Translations under genes and position numbers: made by a program
Part shown: positions 18,357 to 26,733 of the stretch, piece after piece
Layout of the letters: each line of letters starts with the position of its first letter
How positions within the stretch are numbered: the first letter of the stretch is position 1
Assembly: GCF_000988165.1 (NCBI RefSeq)
Contig: NW_020169333.1
Span: forward strand, 1 to 39,230
Source of the DNA: Vairimorpha ceranae
Lineage: Eukaryota > Microsporidia > Nosematidae
DNA: 39,230 bases
Reading direction: 5' to 3'
The notes under the pieces: model-generated
The model's input: the letters and a program-made list of their open reading frames with translations, nothing else
Databases searched by the model: none
What the model was told of the DNA's origin: nothing

Positions 18357-18788
18357 ATGATTTTTACAAATAGCAAGGAAGACTTGGCTCTTAAAGATAT
18401 TTTTAAAGATACAATCTCAATATACACTTACAAAGATACTAAAGCATATCAAATATTTTTTAAAAATAAATATTATGAATTTATTATAGATAAAGATTAC
18501 CCTACAACACCACCCATTTCTTCTATTAAGCTTGGTGAAGATGTATTTAAAAAATATAAAAAAAACATAAATATTTTTTCGTTTTTTTACGAGTGCATAA
18601 AAAAGGAAGAATTAAATCTTGATAAATCTGACGAATACACTTCTATTATTGAATATGATACTATTGACAAAATTACAGAACAACAATTTCAGGATTATAA
18701 ATTAAAACATCCTACAGTACATGTACAAAGGGAAGGTCTGAGTGGTAAAGAAATATTTTTACAGGATAAAATAAGAAAAAATGTCTAG
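18357..18788 (+). CDS. RWD-domain protein, Gir2/RWDD1-like
   Basis: 143 residues. The N-terminal two thirds has the RWD/UBC-like pattern, with YEFIIDKDYPTTPPIS (about 40-55) as the typical strand plus YP..PP turn. The end, TEQQFQDYKLKHP then LSGKEIFLQDK, matches the C-terminal block of Gir2/RWDD1 (T-x-E-x-F ... L-[TS]-G-[KR]-x-[LI]-F-x-x-D). Gir2 (DFRP2) stabilises a DRG-class GTPase and binds Gcn1 through its RWD domain in other eukaryotes. Here the RWD part is short and the acidic linker is missing. CCC directly abuts the ATG. The stop lies nine bases from the convergent Use1-like gene. The Tma46-like gene at 27183 is the other DRG partner class. Confidence 0.6.
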   Translation: MIFTNSKEDLALKDIFKDTISIYTYKDTKAYQIFFKNKYYEFIIDKDYPTTPPISSIKLGEDVFKKYKKNINIFSFFYECIKKEELNLDKSDEYTSIIEYDTIDKITEQQFQDYKLKHPTVHVQREGLSGKEIFLQDKIRKNV

Positions 18789-18797
18789 ATATTTTTA

Positions 18798-19298
18798 TTA
18801 TAAAAACCTCAATACAAAATACACAATTAAAAAAATAGTTAATCCATAAAATAATAAACTTACAATACTGTGCGAATTTCTATCTTTTTTTATTTTTTTT
18901 ATATTCTCGCTTGTATCTGTAATATTTTTAGATATTTTATGTGACACACGATCTAAGACATCCTTGTCAAAAATAAGACCGTTATAAAGCCTTTTTGCTT
19001 TGTCTTTAAGAATCTGTGTATTTTTTAAAATATCTTCTTCTACATCACTGTACTGATCAGATTTTATAGTTCTTTGCTTAAGTTCTATTATTTCGTATGT
19101 ATCATAAAGATTATCAAGTCTTTGTAATATTTTATTTTTTAAGTCTATGTCTTCAATGTCTTCAGATATTATTTTTAATGCGAGTTTATTACTTTCTATT
19201 TTTGCATCTAAATCTTCTACATTTTTATGCTTTTCTTTATTTTGAATGTAATCTACTGTTTGGTTTAGTAATTTAGTAAAATATTCTTGGTCGAACAT
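18798..19298 (-). CDS. tail-anchored SNARE, Use1-like
   Basis: 166 residues with a C-terminal membrane anchor (LLFYGLTIFLIVYFVLRFL) and almost no lumenal tail. The helix before it, LKDKAKRLYNGLIFDKDVLDRVSHKISKN, aligns without gaps over about 36 residues with what I recall of the Use1 SNARE motif (A-x-x-L-x-N, then V, then L/I at heptad steps). Use1 is the Qc SNARE of Golgi-to-ER retrograde fusion with Ufe1, Sec20 and Sec22. The N-terminal part is coiled coil. The identification rests on pattern memory; Sec20 or Bos1 remain possible. The C-run signal (GGG on plus at 19302-19304) lies three bases before the ATG. Confidence 0.55.
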   Translation of the reverse strand: MFDQEYFTKLLNQTVDYIQNKEKHKNVEDLDAKIESNKLALKIISEDIEDIDLKNKILQRLDNLYDTYEIIELKQRTIKSDQYSDVEEDILKNTQILKDKAKRLYNGLIFDKDVLDRVSHKISKNITDTSENIKKIKKDRNSHSIVSLLFYGLTIFLIVYFVLRFL

Positions 19299-19829
19299 TT
19301 AGGGCTATTTTAATAAAACATTTTAAATAAGAAATGAAGGAAACAGAACATTAAATGTAAAAAAAAATTAAAAAAAATACAGCTATTTAATATTTACTTG
19401 TATTTGTAAAAGTATTTGCTTTAAACTATTAAATATAACATTTTTAGTTTTGCTATTGACTTAAAATGAAAGATATTTAAAATAATCAGAACGTTTTCTT
19501 AAATTTTTTTTAGCATATAACAATAATAATTGAAATTTGTGTAGACATTTTGCTTTTGTATGTTACATTTAATTTCGTTGTACACTTTTAAATATTTATA
19601 GCTCTAAATCTCGATATGTCGTGGCAAAGTAAAAAATATAATTAAAGATTACAAAAATTTTTAAAAATATGTTTAAAATTATGTTTGTTACGTTATGTTT
19701 TCTAGCACCACTTCTGTGAGTAGCACGGAACCTCTAGCGTAAAATCGAAAAAAAATTACATCTGTTATTCTCCATAACGAATTAATAGTTTTAATTGATT
19801 TAACAAATTTTATTTTACAAACTATTTTC
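19299..19829. other. gene-free stretch
   Basis: No gene. A slightly GC-richer patch at about 19700-19745 (AGCACCACTTCTGTGAGTAG) has no open frame and no recognised RNA structure. Confidence 0.5.
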
Positions 19830-20609
19830 TTATAAGGATAGTTCTATCTGTTGCTTAGTTTTAAAGAAGTCTTTTACCTTAAAGCTTTCATTTTTCTTCC
19901 ATGTAAGAGTTGAAGTCATGTCATATGATATTTCTTCAAATATTTTGTCTAGCGTGTAATTCTCACTATTTTCATTTTGCAATTCCCTCATAAAATAATA
20001 AGAAAGTTCATCTGCGGTGTAGACACCCAAGGTATCACTTTTTGACACACTCAGGGATGGTTCACCATGCACACTTGTAGTGACTAAATACATATTTTTT
20101 ATATCTCTAGAAATTATACTTTCTGCCTCACATGTGTCAAGTATAAAAAATATTTTATTTACTCTTTTAGAAAGTATTCTAAGACTCCTCATTAAATCTT
20201 CTTTTGTAAGCCACTCTTTGTCGTAAAACTTTATAGCACCATCACATCCGTGCCCTACCATGTATATAAATATATTATCTTTACACGTAATATTTTTTAG
20301 TTCATTTATATTGCATCTTAATCCATTCAATACGTCATTGACAGTGTATCCTTTAGATGTTAACTTTTTATACTTAAGCTTTTCTTTTTCATTTACATGT
20401 ACTGTTTCCGGTACTAAATTTCTTTTATCCTGAAAAATATCTTCGGGAAAATATGTAATAATATTAGAAGATGGTGTACTATATAATCTTAATAAGTCAT
20501 ACATAATATATAAATCTGTCATATGTCTATAATTATGGAATCCTCTAGATGTATTAATTAAGATTGAATATGTATCTGATTTAATTAAAAGGAAAAAAAA
20601 TAAAAACAT
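19830..20609 (-). CDS. GPI8: GPI transamidase catalytic subunit GPI8 (PIG-K)
   Basis: Cysteine protease-like (C13 family) subunit that cleaves the C-terminal signal of proproteins and transfers them to GPI in the ER lumen. The 259 residues begin with a signal peptide (MFLFFFLLIKSDTYS), then NTSRGFHNYRHMTDLYIMYDLL and PEDIFQDKRNLVPETV as in the family. The catalytic pair is His120 in VGHGCDG and Cys160 in LDTCEAES. It lacks the long C-terminal part and membrane anchor of yeast Gpi8 (411 residues), so it is a reduced catalytic core. The C-run start signal (GGG on plus at 20614-20616) is four bases before the ATG. A decayed second copy of the start region lies just upstream at 20639-20674. Confidence 0.93.
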   Translation of the reverse strand: MFLFFFLLIKSDTYSILINTSRGFHNYRHMTDLYIMYDLLRLYSTPSSNIITYFPEDIFQDKRNLVPETVHVNEKEKLKYKKLTSKGYTVNDVLNGLRCNINELKNITCKDNIFIYMVGHGCDGAIKFYDKEWLTKEDLMRSLRILSKRVNKIFFILDTCEAESIISRDIKNMYLVTTSVHGEPSLSVSKSDTLGVYTADELSYYFMRELQNENSENYTLDKIFEEISYDMTSTLTWKKNESFKVKDFFKTKQQIELSL

Positions 20610-20674
20610 TAAAGGGCTAAAAATACAAATAACACTAAAAGAAAAAAAATAAAATCATCAAAGGATTAAACGGA
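20591..20674 (-). repeat. duplicated GPI8 start region
   Basis: The minus-strand GPI8 start (TTTAGCCCTTTAATG followed by TTTTTATTTTTTTTCC) is repeated 48 bases upstream as TTTAATCCTTTGATGATTTTATTTTTTTTC. The upstream copy opens only MILFFFF before a TAG, and its C-run is broken to TCC. It looks like a tandem duplication of the start signal plus signal-peptide codons, of which the downstream copy is used. Confidence 0.65.
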
Positions 20675-20677
20675 TAT

Positions 20678-20869
20678 TTAATGTATAATGTGATCATCTA
20701 AAAATTTTACTACTCTTCTTTTTCTATTCCGAATTGCCTTTCTTAATATTGGATCTTCTACGTCATAATCTAAATCATATATTTTTATATGATCTTTCTT
20801 ATATAACATAAATATAACACTTTCTTTTAGATATTGTAACCAAGTAAACATTTTTCTAATAATTGACAT
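20678..20869 (-). CDS. small basic protein, unknown
   Basis: 63 codons from an ATG at 20869, family not recognised. The first 25 residues are amphipathic to hydrophobic (MFTWLQYLKESVIFMLY), then an acidic stretch (DLDYDVEDP), then a basic one (RKAIRNRKRRVVKF). Composition is not that of random A/T sequence, but there is no C-run before the ATG and it ends just upstream of the GPI8 start duplication. Real gene uncertain. Confidence 0.35.
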   Translation of the reverse strand: MSIIRKMFTWLQYLKESVIFMLYKKDHIKIYDLDYDVEDPILRKAIRNRKRRVVKFLDDHIIH

Positions 20870-20928
20870 TTATTTATTTTTATGTTTTTAAAATAATTGT
20901 TTTTATTTTTAAAATTTTAACCCTCAAA

Positions 20929-21024
20929 ATGAGATTATTTGTATTTCTAACTACAAAATTGCATAAATATATATTTGGGAGATGGAAGGATATTTTTCAT
21001 GAAGCAATCGTAATTAATAAATAG
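20929..21024 (+). CDS. 31-residue candidate microprotein
   Basis: CCC at 20921-20923 lies five bases before an ATG at 20929 that opens 31 codons to a TAG. The product starts MRLFVFLTTKLHKYIFG and continues RWKDIFHEAIVINK: a short hydrophobic N-terminus followed by a mixed amphipathic part. The start signal and spacing equal those of known genes here, which is the only evidence. It is divergent from the 63-codon frame with 59 bases between the ATGs. No family recognised. Confidence 0.35.
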   Translation: MRLFVFLTTKLHKYIFGRWKDIFHEAIVINK

Positions 21025-21080
21025 AATGTGTACTGGTGAATTAAATAATTTTATATTGTTTATTATTGTACTATATTTTC

Positions 21081-21232
21081 TTTATGTAAATCCTTTAGTA
21101 TTATTTTCTATATGTAAATTCTTAATTATTTAAATTATGTAAATTCTTAGCTATTTCTTTCTTTATGTAAATCCTTTAGTATTATTTTCTTTATGTAAAT
21201 TCTTAAATATTATTCTCTTTATGTAAAATATG
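21081..21232. repeat. degenerate tandem repeat, about 28-base unit
   Basis: About five to six diverged copies of a unit like TTTATGTAAATTCTTTAGTATTATTTTC fill this stretch. The copies at about 21081 and 21164 are nearly identical over 28 bases. Each unit contains ATGTAA. The gap from 21025 to the gene at 21344 holds nothing else that I can identify. Confidence 0.75.
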
Positions 21233-21343
21233 TAATATTTTATACTACATTTCATTTTTTTTATTAATCACTTTATTTCTCCTTTTTCTAAATTATTTTT
21301 ATTGGTCATCCTGTAAATATATATTTATTATTTCGAGTAGAAC

Positions 21344-22015
21344 ATGACAACTACTGCTTTTAAAAATTTAAGGGCGATTATACAACTAATTAGTGTACTA
21401 TTAATATTAATAAATATTCCAATACCAGCTGTACTATTGTATAACACTAGATTTACAACAATAGAAATAGATAACTTGAACTTGGGATATTTATCCCTAT
21501 CATTTTTGTACAAGGTGCTTTTAATTTTTAATATAACACTAGGGATGTTTGCTAGTTGCGGAACGAATAGTAAAGTTAAGTTCTACATGAGATTGTATCT
21601 GTTTTTTACATTTTTGTTTATGTTGGGTCTTATAACTTATATTTTATATGTAAGAAATTTCTATCAGAATCATTTACTTACTACTTACACGACTAAAACA
21701 GCTTTATCTGTACAACAGAAGGTTATTATGTCCAGTTTATTATTTTGTTCTACAGGTATAGATTGTGATAAAATACTAAAAGAGAGGAGTGAACTATTTA
21801 TAAAGATATACTTAAGTATAGGATCCTTATCCTTTATATTACATTTTATAAGTTTTGTGCTAATAAAAATCGCTGTTAATATTTCAATAGAAAAACCTCA
21901 TGAAGGCCCTAAGTTTGTAACAATAACAAGGGCGGGTATGAACACTGAATCATTAAGGAATAAGAGAGTAATGAATATTGAGGAACCTGCCGTGGTACAA
22001 TCTTGCATTATATAG
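21344..22015 (+). CDS. four-helix membrane protein, tetraspanin-like topology
   Basis: 223 residues with hydrophobic helices at about 11-33, 48-70, 81-104 and 152-178, a short first loop and a longer loop (105-151) between helices 3 and 4, and a cytosolic C-tail of about 45 residues. That layout is tetraspanin-like. However, the large loop has only two Cys (135 and 141) and no CCG motif, so membership is not shown. No C-run precedes the ATG; the region upstream is the tandem repeat. Probably a surface or spore membrane protein, as inference. Confidence 0.6.
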   Translation: MTTTAFKNLRAIIQLISVLLILINIPIPAVLLYNTRFTTIEIDNLNLGYLSLSFLYKVLLIFNITLGMFASCGTNSKVKFYMRLYLFFTFLFMLGLITYILYVRNFYQNHLLTTYTTKTALSVQQKVIMSSLLFCSTGIDCDKILKERSELFIKIYLSIGSLSFILHFISFVLIKIAVNISIEKPHEGPKFVTITRAGMNTESLRNKRVMNIEEPAVVQSCII

Positions 22016-22263
22016 ATTAAATGACTTAGTATATCGATAAATTTAAAATATTTTATAATTATGTTATGTTGTTTTATTAGTATATTTCTATTACACAGTA
22101 AAATATAGAATGACTTACTTATTTCTTTTTACAATTTTAAAAATTCATGCTTTATTAAATTATTTAACAATTCTTATATTATAATGTATATTAGTCTTCT
22201 ATAGTTTTTAAATGTACAACTACCATTTTTATCTACTTTATTATTTCCTTTATTTTTACCCCC

Positions 22264-22761
22264 ATGTCATACGAGAATAATAATAGAAACTGGTCAAATG
22301 ACAATAATGATTCTAAAAGATCATATCAAAGAGACAGAAGAGGATTTAATGAATATCAGGATGCTAGACTTAATCAACAAAAAAGAGTGAGAGATGAATT
22401 TGCGCAGAGAAGACACTATAACTCTTCTTATTCTCAAAATAGAGGATTTTATCCTCCAGAAAGAAGTTTTTATTCTCCAGAAAAAAGATTTCCTGAGCAA
22501 AGACGTCGATATCAAAATTATCAACCAATGTATTACGATAATCGCCCAAATCAAGCAAATTACGATAATCGCCCAAATCAGGCAAATTACGACAATCGAC
22601 AACATCGAGTAAATTATGAAACTGGAAGGAGAACATTTGATTACCAGAGAAGCCACGATATGGCTTATAGAAGGCCTATAGGTGGTGTTAAAAGAAGTTA
22701 TAAAAGATCAAAAGAACAGCTTGATAAAGAACTAAGTATTTATATGGCTGCTGGAAAATAA
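22264..22761 (+). CDS. RNA-binding low-complexity protein with Yra1/FoP-type C-terminal motif
   Basis: 165 residues, mostly Arg, Asn, Tyr, Gln and Ser, with no RRM. The C-terminal end SKEQLDKELSIYMAAGK matches the UAP56-binding motif at the ends of Aly/REF (Yra1) and FoP/CHTOP-type mRNA export adaptors, where L-D-x-E-L-x-x-Y is the core. The middle has two exact and one diverged copy of a nine-residue repeat (YDNRPNQAN). Arg-rich tracts would bind RNA. This suggests a minimal mRNA export adaptor that connects the Sub2/UAP56 helicase to RNA; inference from the motif. CCCCC at 22259-22263 directly abuts the ATG. Confidence 0.6.
   Translation: MSYENNNRNWSNDNNDSKRSYQRDRRGFNEYQDARLNQQKRVRDEFAQRRHYNSSYSQNRGFYPPERSFYSPEKRFPEQRRRYQNYQPMYYDNRPNQANYDNRPNQANYDNRQHRVNYETGRRTFDYQRSHDMAYRRPIGGVKRSYKRSKEQLDKELSIYMAAGK
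22534..22614 (+). repeat. 27-base coding tandem repeat, three copies
   Basis: 22534-22560 and 22561-22587 differ by one base; 22588-22614 is a diverged third copy. They encode the nine-residue repeat in the Yra1/FoP-like protein and keep the frame. Confidence 0.9.
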
Positions 22762-22935
22762 ATAATCATGTTTTTTATACATTTTAAAGACTTATTTAAT
22801 ATTTGACACAGATTAATTATACATTTTAATTAAAATATATGACTCATAAAACACTGTTTATTTTTAAGAATCTTTTAACATAAACTGCTGCAACTATATA
22901 CAAACAAATGATTTATTTCTAACATTTAATTCTTT

Positions 22936-23493
22936 TTACAACGATGAACTCTGTTCATTAATTTGTATTAAATTTACCATTTTCCGTAAATTTATTATTT
23001 CTAACTCGGATGGAGATACTATCTCAAATACAATTTTTCTTTTTAAAAAATCTTCCATCCACTCATATTCATTTTCGAGTGGCATTTTATGCAGAAAATT
23101 AAATATTTTAAGTGAATTTTCCTCATTGATTTTTATTTGTTCAAATTGTAATGGCCCTTGTGATTTGATAAAATCAATTTGAGATTTTAGACACTTAATA
23201 TTTGTAATCTCAGGACTGTCTAATTTATTTTTAATAGCTTTTAATGTAGAAGTCACGTATTCCTTTCTTTTTAATAAATCTTCTTGGTATACTTTACTGT
23301 ACTTTATTTGTTTACTTTTCATATCTGCTATGTAATTTAATAAATAGTTATACAATGTTTCTTTATATTTACTTTTTATTTCTTCTATTTTATAAACAGG
23401 TACATAATGTTTAGTAGGTTTATATGGCTGTGGAATAGGAACAAGAGATTGTAATTCTGAGTTAATGTCCTGTAAAATATTTATTATTCTCAT
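22936..23493 (-). CDS. unknown coiled-coil protein
   Basis: 185 residues, family not recognised. The N-terminus has a short helix (MRIINILQDINSELQSL), then a Pro-rich link (PIPQPYKPTKHYVP), then long charged helices that probably form coiled coil (about 35-140). No signal peptide or membrane helix. The layout would suit a subunit of a kinetochore, Mediator or similar complex, but that is a guess. The C-run signal (GGG on plus at 23499-23501) is five bases before the ATG. It is divergent from the PDH gene with 89 bases between starts. Confidence 0.65.
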   Translation of the reverse strand: MRIINILQDINSELQSLVPIPQPYKPTKHYVPVYKIEEIKSKYKETLYNYLLNYIADMKSKQIKYSKVYQEDLLKRKEYVTSTLKAIKNKLDSPEITNIKCLKSQIDFIKSQGPLQFEQIKINEENSLKIFNFLHKMPLENEYEWMEDFLKRKIVFEIVSPSELEIINLRKMVNLIQINEQSSSL

Positions 23494-23582
23494 TTTAAGG
23501 GTAGATTTTAAATAACAAATAGTAAATAATATTAAATGTGATTTATTAATCTTTGTATATTTATAACTGGGAAAAAGTGTTT

Positions 23583-24572
23583 ATGATAGATTATTATTTG
23601 GTAGATAAAAATACAGTTAAACTGAAAACTACTTTAAACAAAGAACTTGTACAAGATGTTTATAGAAATATGTTAATTCTACGTCTTATCGAAGAATATG
23701 CTAACTCTAAGTATAAAAAAGGAAATATAAGAGGCTTCTGTCATTTAGTAATAGGACAGGAAAACATTTATATGAGTTTACAAAAGGTACTAGATAAAAA
23801 TGATAAAGTCATAGGATCTTATAGATGCCATGGATTAGCATTTATTTGTGGAATCAGTATAGAAAGTATTATAGGGGAATTATTAGGAAAGGCTATTGGT
23901 AATTGCAAAGGAAAAGGAGGATCGATGCATTTGTATAATGACCAATTTTATGGGGGACACGGTATAGTAGGTGCGCAGGTATCGCTTGGTACAGGATTGG
24001 GATTTGCTTTACAATATAAAAAAGTAAAAAATGTAGCATTTGTATTTTTCGGGGATGGTGCTGCAAATCAGGGACAGGTCTGGGAGTCGTTCAATATGGC
24101 TGCATTATGGAAACTTCCTGTGGTTTATGTATGTGAAAATAATCATTATAGTATGTGGACACCTGAAAGTAATTCCACTACATATCCTGAATATTTTAAA
24201 AGGGGATATAATATTCCAGGTATACGTCTTACAGATAAAAACATAACTCAACTGATTGATGTATTTACATTTGCTAGACAACATGCAATAGAAAAAGGAC
24301 CTATCATCTTGCAAATTGATACGTACAGGACATGTGGGCACTCCTGTTTAGATGTTAACGATTTTTACAGATCCACGGAGGAAATTAATGAAAAAAAAAA
24401 TAATGACTGCCTTAAAGAAGCAAAAAATAACTTACAAAAATTTGCGACTTGTGAAGAAGTAAAAATTATCGAAGATGAGGTAATTTCCTGCTTTGAAGAA
24501 GGTGTTAAAAAAGTTATTTTTTCTAAAGAACCCGATATCGATGAACTTTTAAAAGATGTTTATTCTGAATAA
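23583..24572 (+). CDS. PDHA: pyruvate dehydrogenase E1 component, alpha subunit
   Basis: Thiamine-diphosphate enzyme that decarboxylates pyruvate together with the beta subunit. The 329 residues from ATG 23583 contain GSYRCHGLAF (78-87), KGKGGSMHLY (109-118), GGHGIVGAQV (124-133), the ThDP motif GDGAANQGQVWES (157-169) and ENNHYSMWTP (185-194). The phosphorylation-loop region reads YRTCGHSCLDVNDFYR (248-263): the invariant His (253) and the following Ser are kept, the second regulatory Ser is not. The first residues (MIDYYLVDKNTVKL) are not a mitochondrial presequence. Microsporidia keep E1 alpha and beta without the rest of the complex, so it may act with another electron acceptor. No C-run precedes this ATG. 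Confidence 0.95.
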   Translation: MIDYYLVDKNTVKLKTTLNKELVQDVYRNMLILRLIEEYANSKYKKGNIRGFCHLVIGQENIYMSLQKVLDKNDKVIGSYRCHGLAFICGISIESIIGELLGKAIGNCKGKGGSMHLYNDQFYGGHGIVGAQVSLGTGLGFALQYKKVKNVAFVFFGDGAANQGQVWESFNMAALWKLPVVYVCENNHYSMWTPESNSTTYPEYFKRGYNIPGIRLTDKNITQLIDVFTFARQHAIEKGPIILQIDTYRTCGHSCLDVNDFYRSTEEINEKKNNDCLKEAKNNLQKFATCEEVKIIEDEVISCFEEGVKKVIFSKEPDIDELLKDVYSE

Positions 24573-25932
24573 ATTTATTTTTATTAAAATTAAATAAAAG
24601 GTTAAAATTTTTTATATTGTTTCTTTAATTTGTAATTAAGCATAAAAAAATAATTAGCTAGAGATATAGTCCTAATTTTATATGTAAAAAGGTCAACAAT
24701 ATTAAATAGCGAGTTTGGCCATGTATAATTTTTAGTCATTGTGGTGATATTTATTTATATAGGCTCTTTTGGTGTTTTTTCATCTTTTTTACATTATTTA
24801 CGTCAATAAAAGCAGTTGCTTTTCCAGTCAGTGTATTACAGTCCTAGTTACTTCATCCTGGTCATATTTTCGCCTCGTTCCAAAATAATACACTCTAAGA
24901 CCTTTTTAGCACAATAGACTGGATGTATGATTTCAAGGGTGCGATAAATTTCTACCTCCTTAGTGTAATTCTTATGATTTTTGGTTACCACACTATCCCA
25001 TATTGTTAGAAATTAATCTTATTTAATATTTATGTATTAGCTTCAATTCATTTGATAGAAAATAATACTTCATAAGCTTTTTTTTCAACTATTCCCATTC
25101 AAATATTATTGGTAGTATTTATCTCAAATATTATTATTTTTTTCATTTTCTTTTCAAATTCAAAAATATTGGCTAATTATAATACCATAATATTTGTAAG
25201 TATTTTTATGCCTACTCTTATTTCAGCTTTATCATTTTTCATGATCTCTTGTATTGAATTGTTCCGCAGCTTTTTTATTTTTTTAAAACCGTATTTAATA
25301 CACAAGTAAAAGATGAATGCGTCTAATTACCTCGTTGTGTTTTTTGCACATTCAAACTCAACATTCGCTCACATTTAGTAGCTAAATGTCTCACATTCTT
25401 CCTATGAGATCCACAATGAAAATATTATCTCTTCTATTCGCAGAATACATTTTTATTTAGAGGGATTTAATGTTAAAACTTTAACTTTAAATAATATGAT
25501 TTGAACTGTTTGCTGGTCAATTAATGTAATAGATGTAAAATGAGCGACAAATTAATATATAAAATTATTTCATGTTACTTGATATAAGTTTTTTGCCTAA
25601 AATAGTATTTATTTAATTTTTATAAATCATTGTAAACAATTTATTAAGGTCGTAAAAAAAGTAATAAAAAAATAGTATTTTAGTAAAAATTGACAAATAT
25701 AACAGATACAATTTTATTTTTAAAATTATTTAAATATTTTGTACTACTACAAATTAGAAGTATATTCAAGTTAGGAAGAAAAATAATATACATTTGAATA
25801 AGTTTAACGACAAATTCTATTTTTAATTTACATAATGTACATCTAAAAGTAAAACCAAGCCTTGTAAATTTTGTTAACATCCCGCCATTTTTTCCCTCCA
25901 CCAAATAGAAAAATAATTTTTTAATTAATATT
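24573..25932. other. 1.4 kb stretch without intact gene, possible relic frames
   Basis: Two open stretches look more gene-like than background. On the minus strand 24848-25012 reads FLTIWDSVVTKNH, then EVEIYRTLEIIHPVYCAKKVLE and ends at a stop; the next in-frame codons after it still look coding. On the plus strand about 25090-25309 encodes a hydrophobic stretch (ILLVVFISNIIIFFIFF, then a second helix with FMISCIELF) but has no ATG. Neither is recognised. A CCC pair occurs at 25872 and 25891, 40 bases before the cyclin start. Confidence 0.35.
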
Positions 25933-26577
25933 ATGAAAATTTTCAAACAGGTCTTTCATGATATTACAAACATTAATAAAAAGAATATTAAATTAACAAT
26001 CCACAAATCCGCTCATAGAAGAAAATTATTAAGATGGCTGTATGAGGTTACAAGAGATTTTAAATACGAACAGTCTACATTTGGGATAGCAGTATATATT
26101 TTAGATACTTATACACAAAAATATGGATTTGAATTAAATAACTACCAGTTACTAGGAATAACATCCTTATTTATAGCTGCTAAGATGGAAGAAAGTAAAC
26201 TTAAAGGAATTAATGATTACGTACAGGTTACAGACTGTTATGTCAAAGAAGAAGAAATATTATTAATGGAGCGACACATAATTAATATACATAGCTTTGA
26301 CATCGTTACGCCGCACTTCTACCTAAAATCATGGCATCTAGAAAAAATGTCAAAAAAACTGTCTTTAGCTGAAAAGCGTGAACTCTTATTCTCCACATTT
26401 GCTTATTTTTTAGAAATGTCTACCTGTAAAAAAAGTATGTATTCTATTTTTTTAGATGGAATTAAAGAAGCAGAAAATATTTTGGCTGGGCATCAAATTC
26501 CAAAAGATTTGCAATTTTATATCAATAATAATAGGATTACACGCCATATAAAATCTAGACTTGTAATTAATAAATAG
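25933..26577 (+). CDS. cyclin
   Basis: 214 residues with a cyclin box at about 28-125: HRRKLLRWLYEVTRDFKYEQST, then FGIAVYILDTYTQKYG, then LLGITSLFIAAKMEE (with the CDK-binding Lys84) and VKEEEILLMERHIINIHSFDI. After it comes PHFYLKSW and a weaker second fold. This is the N-terminal cyclin fold that activates a cyclin-dependent kinase; the class (A/B or D/E type) cannot be fixed, since the MRAIL helix reads HRRKLLRWL. No destruction box is visible in the short N-terminus. The ATG at 25933 lacks an adjacent C-run; CCC runs lie about 40-60 bases upstream. Confidence 0.85.
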   Translation: MKIFKQVFHDITNINKKNIKLTIHKSAHRRKLLRWLYEVTRDFKYEQSTFGIAVYILDTYTQKYGFELNNYQLLGITSLFIAAKMEESKLKGINDYVQVTDCYVKEEEILLMERHIINIHSFDIVTPHFYLKSWHLEKMSKKLSLAEKRELLFSTFAYFLEMSTCKKSMYSIFLDGIKEAENILAGHQIPKDLQFYINNNRITRHIKSRLVINK

Positions 26578-26733
26578 ATCTATTTAATATAAACTGTATT
26601 TTAATATTTCATGTTAATTTTATATCTCTGAGAAATTGCACTATCAAAAAAGTTAATAGAAGTTACAAGGTTACTGATTTTTATTAACATTCATAAAAAT
26701 TTTTTCTTTAAATAAATCATAAACGACCCTTTT

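Noticed and set aside
23553..23582. Ten extra N-terminal codons of PDH E1 alpha
   Set aside because: The longer frame begins at TTG, not ATG. The first ATG is at 23583 and gives a normal N-terminus.
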